This document shows, one piece after another, positions 11,710 to 23,578 of a stretch of DNA of 64,000 nt (positions are counted from its first letter, which is position 1; the number at the start of each line of letters is the position of its first letter). The position numbers and the translations under genes are program-made. The stretch is from NCBI GenBank assembly GCA_019828545.1, contig JACVRA010000153.1:62001-126000 (forward strand), written 5' to 3'. Under the pieces are notes generated by a model. The model was not told where the DNA came from. It searched no databases and saw only the letters and a program-made list of their open reading frames with translations. The DNA comes from Paracamarosporium sp. OC-R06-R3 (lineage: Eukaryota > Ascomycota > Dothideomycetes > Pleosporales > Didymosphaeriaceae).

Positions 11710-14700
11710 TTAATACCTCAGTTTCCCCAACAACGAGAAACAGAAAGCACACTCTCTTTCACTCTTCATCTGCACCATGAACACCCTCGCTCTACTTCCC
11801 ATGACTCCACCTGTATTCGCCGCTCGTCCCGCCACGCCATCGGCGCCGACAATATCCTCCCAAACACTGACTGCAATTCCGCTTCTCGCCACACGCTCAA
11901 AACAGCTTTCACTCAACGTAACATCCAGCAGAGTATTTTGGTCCTTCTTGCCAGTCACGACAATGCGCTTTTCTTGGCTGGGGTTGCGCATTCCTGGGCT
12001 GCGGGAGAGAGGATTTGAAGGGGAAGAGGACGAGTCCAGGGAGGGCAGCATGATGGTGAGGCGCGCAGCGCCCATGTCGCGCCATTTGGTGACAGACTCG
12101 CGCTCATAGAGGCGTACTTTGGTATTTGTTATACCTGCCGGCGCGCCCGGTGCACGACCAGGATTTGGTGTACTTGTGCCTGAGCCAGAGCCACTTGAAC
12201 CAGTGTCAAAGCTGTTAATACTGCGAGATCCTAGAGTCGAGCCTCTGATGTTGAAGCGCCCGTTCTTGCCAAAGCTAAATCGACCGAGTGCACTGCGCAG
12301 CGCCGTGTTCATTGTGCCGACAGAGGACTCGGTGGCTGCAGAGATTGAAGCCGCGCGCGTAGTCGTCTTGCGGTAGGAGCTGCGGCGGCCAAGGGTACCT
12401 GCCCAAAAGCTAGTCTTGTCGCCCGGATTCGGGCGCGCTGCGTTTTGGCGTTCCATCACTTCGGCCCAGCTTGACTGGCCATATGGACCTCGTGCGTTCT
12501 GGAGGGCAATGTATGTGGGATTGTTGATACGAGAGTGATTGATCATCGCATAGAGTTGTGCGCAGTCCTGGGCGTTGCGGCTCCGCAACATGATATTGTT
12601 TCCGCTCTTGATGCGTGATTCGGCCGTGGGCGGGGAGCGGATTGAGATGTCGATAGCTGTCGATTTGCGGAGCGGTACCAGCGGCGTCAGCTCAACCGCA
12701 ATAAGAGGAGCTTTGGTCTCGGGTTGGATAATCTCGTCGCCGTCCGTCATAAAGGGCTTAGAATGTGCCGCAGAGATTTCATGTACCTCGATTTTTCCAG
12801 GGGTTACAACAATGCTGCATTCGTTGGGATGCAAGCTGTCCCATCGCCCTGCGTCCGACCACGTGAAGATAGACGCAATTGCTTTCGATGCTTGGCCAGA
12901 GTCTTGTGGAACAGCTCTGTATGGAGTGTTCGATGCTGATTGGGAAGGTGTGATCGTACCGTTGGGGAGTGTGTAAATTGAGCCGGGAGGCGACACCTTA
13001 GGGAACTCCTTGGGTTGAGGCAACTGGCTAAGCGGCATCAGCGGCGTGGGAACGTCGTCTTCAAGCTCATCCTCGGACGACTCTGATGTTTCTGACTCTT
13101 CCGTCGCGGACACTTCTTCTTCGCTTTCACTAGACGATTCGGTACAGGTTGATGGCTCATACTCGTGCTTGAGAGGAGACGACGAACGCCGTTTGTTTCT
13201 GAAACCCGAAAGCGTTGGTGTGAATACTGGAGTATTAGACCCTTTTAGGGTCACGGGTGTCGCCGGACTTGGAGAGCGATGCGGTGGCGGTGGTGGAGGC
13301 TCATCGTCCGCTTCTACAGGCGTAAGATCTCTTTCAATCAGATCATCTTCGATGTTTTCGCCCACATGCTCAATTATCGATGGTGCAGACGCAGGTGTTT
13401 CTGGTGTCTTGCTCCGCTCCTCGGTTTCCACCGGTGTAGACGGTCCGCTAGACTTCCGTAGCCTTGGAATAGTTGGCATATCCAACGTCGGCACGGAAGA
13501 TGCGCGTCGATGCACAAGAGGCCGCACAGGAGGTTCATAGTCATCATCTACGGAACGGTCATCCTCTTCGGATTCATCTGAGTAGTTTTGATCAATCTCG
13601 GAAGAGGTGGGTAGCCAGACACTGAAGCCCTTGCTTGACTGAGACAACATAGACAAGGTTGTCGATTGTGGCTGCTCGGATTGCCGACGTTTGGACATCT
13701 TCCTGGGTGGCTTTACCTCTGGCTCTGGCTCCTCTTGGATGGGATCATCCAGTGTAATCTGTCTAGAAGGCCGAGACGTAGAAGGTGAAGACAGATTCTT
13801 GGAACGCCTCTTCGCTTTGGTGCGCTTTAGGCTTGCTGGAGAGCCAGTTGAGGCAATTTGCAAAGCGTCGTTCAGGCTTCGTGGCGTACGTTGACTCTGG
13901 TCGTCTTCTTCTAGTCGAGGAGAGACGGCTGTAGCGCTGTGCGCAACACGTTTCTGAGCTTCCAAAGGCGATGGCGGCGATACTGAACTCGATTGGACAC
14001 CAGCAACGACATCGCTACTTGGGGGTGTAATCGGAGACACAGTTCGTGAGTTTCTCTGCCGATCTGGTGTCTCGAAACTCCATCGCTTGGACGTAACAAG
14101 CGCCTGCTCGCCGATAGGTATCTCAATCTCATGCGGGCTAGGAGTACGACTCTTGTGTGGTGGAGTAGATCCAGTGGCCGCAGAAACTAGGGAGGAAGAA
14201 TCATGGCTGCTTGTTGGTCGTACTGCTTTATGAAGCGGCTGATCTCGTACAAGCTCAGACAGCTGGGGAGGTATTGGGGTAAGGCCCAGCATCTGTACCC
14301 ATTCAAACCCAGCTTGCTCTTCATCTATTGTCAAAGACATGACCTCACTCCACTCGTTACCATCGGCGTGGTATCCTCGAATCATGACAATGATCTCACC
14401 CTCACGATCTCCATTACGGGCAGAGATGCGGTTCAACTGTATTGGAGGTAACAGAAGCCAGCGTTCTGCATTGCCCACTTCGCAGATCAAAAGGTCTCCA
14501 CCGTTACCATATCCTGGGGCATCGTCACGCAGCAGCACTTCAGTACGGCAATTGATCTCCTGTCCGCTCGAATGATACAGATGCAGGTCAAAATGATCGC
14601 GGGCGCGGACGCAGCGGTTCGGGTCAATACGAACACCAGCAAGAGGCGCAAGACTGCGGGGGTCGCGCGAACGTGTAGGATCGATATTCGCGGCAGCTTC

Positions 14701-17402
14701 ATCTTCGAGACGAGCGTGCTCATCGTTTGAGCGCTTCCGAGCAGCAGTAACGAGGTCCTGGAAAATGTTCATAATTTTCTCCGATCGTTCCGTGGGCTTG
14801 AGATGGTTGATTCCCTATCGAAGGTTAGTGAACAACATACATGGAAAATTCAATGTCAGCTAACCTTGATGGTCTTGGAGAGGTATTTCAATCGAACCAA
14901 GGGGCGTTTGAGCATGTAAGCAACGTCAACACGTTCGCCATCGCCGTTGACCACATAGCCTTCTGCGTTGCGAGGCATTCCCTCGTCCCACGGTGCTCCA
15001 TCCTCAGGCCCATTCACGACTTTCGCTGGCTTGAAGGGATCCTCGTCAGCAGGAGCAAGGCTAATGACCACATCTTGGAATCCAAGACGCCATGCAGCAA
15101 TGTAATCATTGTATACACGTTGCGCACTTTGCGCCCATGACAGGAATGCGTCCGAGTCCTCTCTGGGAATCCGTTTGTGTAGCGTCTTCAGTCGCTCAAG
15201 TGATACTCCCATGTCGACGATAGGTTTCGTAACATTGCTTGGGTCTGTGGTCGATGATTTGCTGAATAAACCCGCAGCGACGGCAGAGTCGGACTTGGAC
15301 AAAACACAGCTGAGAAGGACGGGAATGACCCCGTCAACTAACGTGCGGAGCTCTCGCATATACTTGCTTTCGTCCGAAGCAAGCTCGTTCATGATATCGC
15401 CAATTGTGGCAGTGGCTAAGCGGCTCCTGTTTGTTCTGATGCTCCGCGCGGACACGATACTCTTCGTGCCTGCCTTGGGCATGGAGAGGACCGAAATCAA
15501 GTCCGCGTGGCTTGCAAGCCTACTGCGCTTCGTACTCTTGCGGCTTACAATGGTCGAGGTCTCTGCGCGAAGCTGCGACCCGACTTCTGACGGGGCCAAT
15601 TCTTTCGTAGCATTGCTTCCCTCCGCTGCCGTTTCTGTTGGCTCAGTTTCCGCGGCTCCTGGTGTTGAAGCCTGCTGCATCTTTGTCGCGAACGTGTCCA
15701 CAGACACTATTGTCGAAAGTCGTTTGCCTGTAGATGGGAACAGCCGTCGCATCGCTGGGCTTTCGTATGGCGCACCCAGAGTTAACTTATCGAGGTCTAG
15801 TGTTTGGGACTCTACGGAAGAGGAAGGAGCAGCTGATGCAGCTTCCTCGTCCTTCTCCACCAGTTCACGAACGGGAAGGGACATGGTACGTTCTTTGGTG
15901 GGCGAGTGCTGGGTTCGTCTCGCACCACGGCGTTTAAGGGTTGGCGTAGGGGTTCCTTCACCGTTCTTCTCAGGAGGTGGCGACTCTGTAGATTCAATTG
16001 AAGACACCATCGACACTTCTGATTTTTCTGGCATCTCTATAGGCATCGTGGAGCTCCTCTTCTTCCTCCGGCGCCGACTGTCGCTTGTACGAGCTGGCGC
16101 ATCTTCAGCCGGGGGTTCCTTCACATCGCTTGGTGCGCTCACATCCGACTTGCCGCCAGTTGGAGGTAACTCCAATGTGGAGATGGACTCTTTCGATTTC
16201 CTCCCGCGCCGGGAATCTACATCGTCAAATGGATCAGGGGTTGTTTGCAACCACATCTCAAGGCGGCTTCCCAGCTTTTGCGGAGGCGTCTTTGGCGTAA
16301 CTGGTTCGGCTGGTTTGGGTGGGACATCGTGCTCGTTCTTGTGGTACGATCTCCGGCGTGGTTTGCGCCTTTCTTCCGTAGTTCTGAGATCTGGTGAAGA
16401 CTCCCCTGATACGTCGCTATATACCTTCCTCTTACTTTTTCGCCTTCTTTCCCGGATCGCATCGCGAACCTGCGCTTCCGATTCACTCGGTTCATATTCG
16501 ACTGTGACTACGTTGGCTGGGCCCTCGCTAAGTGCCGTCTCCGACCTGTTGAAAGAATGTATCTTTACGGGCGTGACGTCTTCGGCAGACAGCGACCCTC
16601 GAGGGGATGTTCGTGCCCGTGGTCGACGTCGTACACGCACCAGTTCTGTCCTTTCCTTCTCCGGCAATGGAGAAACTTGTGATGATAGCCCTTCATCTCC
16701 GCTCTTTGCATTGTTCTTCCCACTCCCAGACCCGCTGCTTGTCGGTCGCTCATCGTTGCCGGAGCTAGTCGGACGGGACAGCCTCCTCTGCCGCTGAGCT
16801 CGCGCCCGTTGTGTTTGCGGCGCGATCTTGGGTGTGAATATGAGGAGTGGGTTCGTTGCCAGCGGCGGAGGACTGGAGATCTTTGGTTTTGGTTTTGGTT
16901 TCTCCTCTTCTTCGACTTTCTCGGCGGCTTTCTCGACGGCTTTCTCGACAGCTTTTCGCACGGCGGGACGCACCCAAGCGGTGGGCAGCTGCTTGGGCGA
17001 GGGTCGTTTTGTCGAATTCTTGGGCGGCGACGTCGAATTGCGCCAGTGTGAATCGCTCACGACGCGCTTCTTAGGCGCCGTCGCGCTCTGGACGTCATCG
17101 TCGAGCTTGTTGTGCACCGGCAGCTTTTTCGCGCTCTTGGGGTGCTCCGGGGTCGCCTCTATTGACTTGGAGGGCGCATGCGCAGGCTTCGGGCTCGGCT
17201 TCTCCTCGAGGGGCTTCGCTTTGGGGGTCGAGGGCGGTTTGGGCGAGGGCGCGGGTTTGGGTTTGGGGTCTGCTGTGTCGGCGGCTGGGTCCGGAGCACT
17301 CCCGGGCTCTGCGTTGAGGTCGAGCTGCCATTTTTTGATCTTGTCCTTTACGTTGGCGGGCCTGTCGATTCCAATGGCCTTGCCAAACTCGGCACCTTTC
17401 AT
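11710..17402 (-). CDS. Large DH-PH (RhoGEF-like) protein with long disordered regions
   Basis: Two exons, 17402-14865 and 14814-11710, separated by a 50-nt intron (GTTAGC donor, CTAAC branch), giving 1880 residues. Residues about 1-640 are Lys/Pro/Ser-rich and disordered, with an AVEKAVEKAAEK repeat. A Dbl-homology-like module follows: MNELASDESKYMRELRTLVD matches the first DH helix, and LKRPLVRLKYLSKTIKGINH the CR3 helix, interrupted by the intron. Next comes a PH-like segment (LLICEVGNAERWLLLPPIQL). A second acidic, disordered region leads to a C-terminal domain with RLTIMLPSLD and KRIVVTGKKDQNTLLDV. DH-PH proteins activate Rho/Cdc42 GTPases at polarity sites; the GTPase is unknown. I start at 17402 (MKGAEFGKAIGI). 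The frame stays open to 17819, but that extension looks like 5' leader. Confidence 0.8.
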
Positions 17403-18331
17403 CGTAGTGCTGTTGTATGCCCGAGTCTCGGCTGTGACATGGTTCTTGCGGCGGCGCGAATTAAGTGTATGCTGTAGCGCAGGCGGCAGACATGCGGCAG
17501 GTTGTACTAGACATTGGGCACGGTCAGCCGGTGCGTGGTGGAGACGTGTGGGCGTGGACGCGGGCGCGGGCGTCGTTGTTTTGGTCCACGGCCACGGCTG
17601 GGCCGAGACGTCAACACAGACTGAGGGAGCGCTCACCTCACCCCCGCACTGCAGCGATTTCAGCTCCCGGAGGCGTGCGCGGGATCGCGGAACAATTGCA
17701 AGCGTAGCGAGCGTGGGCGACGGGAAACGAAGGACACCAGACCACGCAGGCAGCGGATCAGTCGGTGGAGCTGTCGTGCACACGCTTCGCTGGCTGCTAC
17801 CAAGATCCGTCGCAAACAAACCGGCTAGTAGCGAGAGGATCCGTCGAGGACCCCCTGTCGGCCAGCAGATCGATCTCGACGTCGCCTTATCGTCGAGGGG
17901 CTGGACGCCGGACGCTGGACGCTGGACGCTTGCTCCCAGCCTCTGCTAATGCTCGTGGCAGGTGTGCGTTGCCATGGCGGCCAATCGCCCCCATGCGCAC
18001 GCCTCCGGGTGGTTCGCACACCCCTGCACGGCCGTCCTCCGCTTGCCGGCCATGCCCATGATGACGATCTCTCTGCACGCATCCAATCCGGCGAATCCAA
18101 GACATTAGAATTAATAGCGGTATATCTAGTCTAGAATGCTTCTCCGTACCCAAGTGAGCTTGCTCGGGTGTGGGTATCAACAGCTCCGCAGTCACAACGG
18201 GTCCCTTGGACGGCGCCCCAGCCCCCTCTCCACAATGACATACATACTCGACATTGGTTCCAAGACTGCGATTCCATGCTTTCCATGGCGAACCCCTGGG
18301 CCATCGTCTCTCAGAACCAACCCCCCTTGAT
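17403..18331. other. Intergenic, upstream of the RhoGEF-like gene and downstream of the EBP gene
   Basis: About 930 bp of GC-rich leader and promoter sequence. The open frame up to 17819 is in phase with the RhoGEF-like gene but reads as Pro/Thr/Ala-rich filler. It contains the heptamer repeat at 17903-17930. Confidence 0.45.
17903..17930. repeat. Four tandem 7-bp units (ggacgcY)
   Basis: Four consecutive heptamers, ggacgcc then three ggacgct, in the presumed promoter of the RhoGEF-like gene. Confidence 0.8.
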
Positions 18332-19192
18332 CTACTGTTGCTTTTTCGCACTGCCGTTCTGCAGACCGCCATTGAGCAGCTTCTCTGCCCTGTTGAGCGC
18401 CGCGAAGGCCCTCGAGCAGGCGCCCACGCTCTTGCAGATCAAGATGAACGGTATGACGATCCAGAACGCGTTCATGAAGACAAAGTATCCCCAGTAGTAC
18501 GCTGCCTCCGGCCTTGAGTATGTGAGACCCAGCATCGCCTCGTCGAACAAACTTGTCGCGTAGTACAGCACGTCGCCGTAGAGCTGGCCGAGTGACACAA
18601 TGATCTGGAACGAGTGACGGAGCGGGTGGTCGACGGCGATGAGAGCAGCCGTGAGGAAGGATAGCGGTCCCCAAGCGGCCTGGGTCGTCAGCATGTGGTC
18701 GTTTTGCACAGGGGAAGGGGCAATTACCGCAGTGATACTCTCCATGCAGAGCACAAAGGCGCTGTCAGCGGTGAGGTACCGCGAGTCGGAGAGCGAGTAC
18801 TCCTTCCATAGCTGGCCAAACAGGTCTTGGTGACCCCCTATCGTTCGGAAATTGTAGGCGTAGTATCCCTCGAAGAAAAGATGGATGAAGCCGCATAGCG
18901 TGAACCAAAGAATGACGATGAGATCCGACAGAGGCAGACTCGGGCGCACCTTCTTGACGGTCAAGTAGGTGCAACTGAAAATGACGGCACACCCAGCCGC
19001 GAACAGCGAGACGAGTTCGAGCGTGTTGTACTCGTTGGCCAGGTAGCCGACGATGGGGGACTCGGCGGGGAAGTAGGGATGCTTTGGCGGAGCGTGAATC
19101 GACTCCTTGATGGTCTCCATGGCTGCTGGCGGAGGAGGAGAAGCGAACGACTCCTGAATGCGCCTGAAAAGAGACGCCATGGTGGAGAGCAC
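18332..19192 (-). CDS. EBP: Emopamil-binding-protein-type sterol Delta8-Delta7 isomerase (EXPERA family)
   Basis: Best model has two exons, 19192-18728 and 18679-18332, giving 270 residues. The 48-nt intron (18680-18727) has a GTAATT donor, CTGAC branch and CCCAG acceptor. It is in frame and stop-free, so the unspliced ORF also reads (286 aa), but splicing restores ESITAAWGPLSFL, which matches EBP. EBP isomerises the sterol B-ring double bond in the ER membrane. Visible family residues are His104 and Glu108 (FIHLFFE) and Glu151 and Thr154 (ESITA), spaced as in human EBP, plus HPLRHSFQ and GQLYGDVLYY. Four or five membrane helices are apparent. Fungi normally use the unrelated ERG2 for this step, so the exact substrate here is open. 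Met1 or Met5 could start the protein. Confidence 0.85.
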   Translation of the reverse strand: MLSTMASLFRRIQESFASPPPPAAMETIKESIHAPPKHPYFPAESPIVGYLANEYNTLELVSLFAAGCAVIFSCTYLTVKKVRPSLPLSDLIVILWFTLCGFIHLFFEGYYAYNFRTIGGHQDLFGQLWKEYSLSDSRYLTADSAFVLCMESITAVIAPSPVQNDHMLTTQAAWGPLSFLTAALIAVDHPLRHSFQIIVSLGQLYGDVLYYATSLFDEAMLGLTYSRPEAAYYWGYFVFMNAFWIVIPFILICKSVGACSRAFAALNRAEKLLNGGLQNGSAKKQQ

Positions 19193-19781
19193 GGTAGGAG
19201 ATCGGAGCGCGCTTGCCCAAACTTTTCTCGCGTGCCAATTTGGCTCGTGCCCGGCGTGTCCTGGCGTGCCCCGGGGCCGACTACAGCGCCTCGACTAGCA
19301 ATACATCTGCTCGCTCCTCGTCATCAACACATGCCAGAGGTGAAGGGGATGCACTCACCATGACATTGCTGGGGCAGTGTCGTTCTCGTACGATCGTCGG
19401 GTCCCTGCATACACAGCCAACGTCGCCAGCGCCTCACGCCCTTGTATTCCTCGCCAGCCCACCCAATCGCGCCTGAGATTGCTTCATGCACTGCGGACCA
19501 CACAGGCTCCTTACAAGATATCGGTGTTGTTTGTTAGTCGTGGAAACTCCTGACTCCAGTGCTGTCAGTCCCACCCTGCATGGTTCCCCGCGTGCCGATG
19601 CCTTCCTGGAAGAGACGATCGTCTGTGCATCTGACAGGCGTACATGTACCTCTGCGGCCAGCAATAGCATGGCTGAGCTCCTCTAAATTGCCAATATATA
19701 TAACAAGCAACTCCCTCCTTCTTCTATATAGTGCTGGTGTTCTTTGCCTCCCCTTGGCTTGAGTGGTCGACTACCTCCACC
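19193..19781. promoter_or_regulatory. Divergent promoter region, EBP / GH27 genes
   Basis: 589 bp between divergent starts. On the GH27 side there is a CCAAT joined to a TATA-like run (ccaatatatataac, 19691-19704), about 80 bp before the GH27 ATG, and a second tatata at 19725-19730. CCCCGG near 19269 and CTGGGG near 19368 match the SYGGRG consensus of the carbon-catabolite repressor CreA. That link is inference, since such short motifs occur often by chance. Confidence 0.4.
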
Positions 19782-21212
19782 ATGTCACTCAATCTCCTCA
19801 CGACCCTTAGCTTGGTCACCGGTGGTCTCTCCATCGTTCTGCAGGATAACGTAGGCAAGCTTCCAGCTCTAGGGGTACGTTGCTCTTTCCGACGCCGACC
19901 CCCCGTTAATCCCAATGATTAGTGGAATTCCTGGAACGCATACCATTGTGATATCACCGAAGAGCAGTTCCTGTCCGCAGCGAATAAATTCGTAGAACTG
20001 GGTTTAAAGGTACGCCTGTCCAAATCCGTCGATAATCCAACCGTGATTGAGCCAACACCGACACAGGACGCCGGCTACCAATATGTAAACATAGACGACT
20101 GCTGGTCCGACAAGAACAAGCGAGACGAATCTACTGGTCGCTTGTTACCTAACTTGACACGCTTCCCCGAAGGTATCAAGGGCACTGCAGATAAAGTCCA
20201 TGAGCTGGGGTTGAAGATCGGAATCTATAGTAGTGCGGGTACCAAAACCTGCGCCAACTACCCAGCCTCCATTGGCTACGAGAGCATCGATGCTGCAACT
20301 TGGGCGGAATGGGGTATCGACTATTTGAAATATGATAATTGTAACGTTCCTCAAAACTGGACGGATAGCTGCAACGACTGCGTCCCCGATTCCATGCGCC
20401 GTGATGACCTCGTCAACGGAACTTGTACAAACACCGAGGGCCTCTGTCCCCCCAACTACGACTTCTCTACTTCCAACACAGCAGAGCGCTTCCGCATCAT
20501 GCGCGATGCGCTCCTCGCCCAGAATCGCACGATTCTGTATTCCCTCTGTGAATGGGGCGAAGCCGGCGTGCAGACCTGGGGCAACACCACCGGTTCTTCT
20601 TGGCGCTCTTCTGGAGATATCACAAACACATGGGAGTCTGTTCTTGCGTACCTGAACCAGAATTCCTTCTACCTTAACTATGTTGATTTCTGGGGCCACT
20701 CGGACCCCGACATGCTCGAGGTGGGCAACGGACTTACCATCCAGGAAGCGAGAACGCATTTTGCACTCTGGGCAGCTATGAAGAGCCCTCTCCTCATTGG
20801 CACGGATCTGGCGAAGCTTGATCAAGAAAACGTCGATATACTGAAGAATGAGTACCTTCTGGCCTTTAATCAGGATGAGGTATACGGCAAACCGGCAACG
20901 CCGTACAAGTGGGGAACCAATGCCGATTACACATTCAACGCTAGTTTTCCAGCTGAATTTTGGAGTGGTGCGTCGAGCAACGGAACATTGGTACTAATAT
21001 TCAACCCTTTCGACGACACGCAAACGAAATCGGCAAATTTCGAGGAGATCTCGCAGCTGGAAGCCGGGGTGAAGTACCTCGCGACTGATATCTGGACGGG
21101 CAAGGATTTAGGGTGCGTGGATAGTTTGCAGGCTGAGATCGAGGGACATGATACTGCGGGGTGGTTGGTTGGGGAGAAATGCGACGAGGAGCCTGTTGTT
21201 CAAGAAATGTGA
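19782..21212 (+). CDS. GH27 alpha-galactosidase (secreted)
   Basis: Three exons, 19782-19874, 19923-20009 and 20067-21212, giving 441 residues. Introns are 48 and 57 nt with GTACGT and GTACGC donors. A hydrophobic N-terminus ([15 protein letters not shown]) is a probable signal peptide. Splicing creates the family hallmark [12 protein letters not shown]. Asp150 in YLKYDNC is the expected nucleophile and Asp244 in WRSSGDI the expected acid/base, by alignment to human GLA Asp170 and Asp231; [10 protein letters not shown] is also conserved. The enzyme hydrolyses terminal alpha-galactosides such as raffinose-family sugars or galactomannan side chains, and secretion plus several sequons suggest action outside the cell. 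A C-terminal beta-sandwich is visible. It may equally act as alpha-N-acetylgalactosaminidase. Confidence 0.93.
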
Positions 21213-23578
21213 GGGTGGGTGTTGGTAGAATTTGTGAAGAGGCTGCTGTTGGAAGGCGGTAGTATATATCTGATCTACACTACAATTTTACTCGGGAGCC
21301 TTGTGTCTACCCAACCGCAATAATCGTCGTAGTTTTGCCCATAGGCTCGCATCTCTCAAGCTTCACATTCGATCATGCTCAGCGTATTTGAACGAGTCGA
21401 AAACTGATCCCAAATTCCTTGTTTAAGTGTTATTTACTTCATGATGTTTAGTAGTTCCTAGTCTGCTATCTCTTTCAATATACCAACAATGCTTTGGAGC
21501 GTACAGGTCTTGTAGGTTCATCAACAGTCGTTGCGTATGATAGATACGTAAATAATTTGAACAGAAGTGAGATACCTATGACCAAGTCACCGCAATCAAA
21601 CTCGCCCACTCTATGTGCGCGCTTGGTGTATTAGAATAACATGCTAAAATTGGCGACTATAAGATTTTCAAGCCCGCTGAACTGCGACACAACGGAGCGA
21701 CCGCCTCTTCCGTAACCATTGAGTGCGGACCCACAGATTTTCATCTCTCGTTTCCTCACAGGCTATACGGAGGAGCAGCCGTAGACATATAATGTGGATT
21801 GAATGGAACGAAATAGATGAGAGATGAAGGATAAGTGTAAGACCACGTTTACCGAGGAGAGAAGATACGTATATGAATTGAAAAGCTGATCATCCGAGTG
21901 GGAGGAGATCAGATTGTATTTGATCGTACGACATGTTTCGCGTAAAGCGCGACAAATGTATTTTCGGCGGCGAATTGAACAGACGATCCGAAGATATAAG
22001 TAATGATCAATTTGAGGTTCGCGATAGCGCATTGAGCCAAACCTCCTAGCTAAGATAAGCCCATATTCTGGGGAACCAATTAAAGCACGATATTGACATG
22101 CTCCTCGCATGGGGCCCCGTATGATGTGAGGCGAATCGATCAAGACATCTCAGAGATATGTTCTTCAGACCTGCTGGCGCCATGCGCATCTATACTTTGG
22201 CCAGTTGGTTGCCCGTCGACATAGCTTTATCGGCTAGGCCAAGCTCGCAACCGAGGATGGGAATGACAAGGTGATCGGTTTTTGAGGGATCAGGGGCCTG
22301 AGCACGAGCAGGATGTCCATTCGCAAAACAGGCCAAAATTCGACGCCCCTACGCGATTACTAGCATAAGCTTTTGCGCGCTAACGGCTTACCTGGCAACC
22401 TTCTCGGGGGCCACATGAGGGACCTCGTTGACATCGAGATTCGACTGCAGGCAGCCGCTTCCACCCAACCGGTATCGCTTCCTAGCATTCCGAGTGCCAT
22501 GGCGCGAGTGAAGGGGCTCATCTTACGCCAGCAGCTGACCACCGACTTGACTCAGCCTTCATCCAATCCTTGACGGAAGAATTCAAGAATTCCTGGTTCA
22601 AAATTGTGGCATCACAAGGCCCGTCGAACCGAGCCGTCTGCTGGCAAGATCCAGACGTCGAGTTTGTCCGGTAAGGTAGACTCCCCCAGGATTGAGGTCG
22701 AGTTAGACTGCATTTGTGGCTGCCCTACCGGTACCTAGACGGGGCGTCTACCCCACTGCGCCATTGAAGCCAAGCCAACACCCCACACGAAGGAACGATC
22801 CGTTCCTCTCCGCAAAACATCTCGTTCGTTGGCTTTCTGTAGAAGCCCCTCGAAGATGGGATTTTCAGGAGTTTTTTCAAGGCGATCAGACGTGTTGCGT
22901 CTAGACGTCGACTACGCTTGAATACAGCTGCTTACAGAGAGCTGCGTAGAAAGATAACAGGAGTATTAAGGCCTCTCTGAGGCGGCTAGGTCCTTGTCCT
23001 TTTTAACCGGCTTGTCATCCAGGCACCAGGAACAGCGGGCCGGCGAAAACCGCACGGCCATGCGCCTCTGTCCTGCACACGAGATCTTACACTCTAAAGC
23101 ACGTGGATCTTTTCTAGATGGTGCACTGTTCCGGTAGCGAGCCCCAGCGACCGCTCTGCAGGATCGCAACGCCTGTTACCGTAGACTAGCTCTCTGAATG
23201 CAGGTGCAAACACGAAGAAATGCATTCCTACGACGTGCCGAAGGTCACTGCTCAGCTAGCTGTAGGCTGGGCCGGTCCGACTTCCTTGGTCGACACTGCT
23301 CTCCCGCTTACTTGCTGATATATGGTAGACGCTTGGCAGTAAGTGTGGCTTGTTTTCCCATGTCCCGCACCTGACGATTGCGATTCCAGAACGTCCATGT
23401 GGACTAGCTTTACGAGGCGATACCCTCACTCCTTCACTGACATGCTGTGCATTCGCTTAGGCTAGTGACACTATGAATCCTACACAATTCGTAGGTCAGC
23501 ATGAATATATAAAGTCACTACGTTCCCCATGGTTTGGTTCTTCGTCCGCAGGTCACAGTCTTTACTTCGTTGCCCAGG
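21213..23578. other. Gene-poor stretch with orphan ORF fragments, 2.4 kb
   Basis: After the GH27 3' UTR there is AT-rich sequence to about 22200, then a GC-richer block (22370-23170). This block holds short protein-like segments in different frames, among them FIQSLTEEFKNSWFKIVASQ near 22560-22620 (+) and a Cys-containing minus-strand ORF at 22966-23169. None joins into a gene by plausible splicing. They could be remnants of a decayed gene. Confidence 0.35.
22966..23169 (-). pseudogene. Orphan Cys-containing ORF, possible gene remnant
   Basis: 67 codons ending in a C-terminal half that looks coding: LECKISCAGQ, then MAVRFSPARCSWCLDDKP and a Lys-rich end. The C-x3-C and C-x2-C spacing could be part of a zinc-binding fold. 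The N-terminal part is not convincing and no partner exon was found. Reported as a possible remnant only. Confidence 0.2.

Noticed and set aside
15109..16797. 562-codon plus-strand ORF, Ser/Gly/Leu-rich
   Set aside because: It is antisense to the RhoGEF-like coding exon. Its composition is the mirror of that gene's Ser/Pro/Glu codons, and it has no motif or splice structure.
17403..17819. 139-codon N-terminal extension of the RhoGEF-like protein
   Set aside because: In phase but Pro/Thr/Ala-rich without conserved features; Met at 17402 starts a more protein-like sequence.
16828..17949. 373-codon plus-strand ORF with FGFGFG runs
   Set aside because: Antisense to the Lys-Pro repeats and leader of the RhoGEF-like gene; low-complexity artefact.
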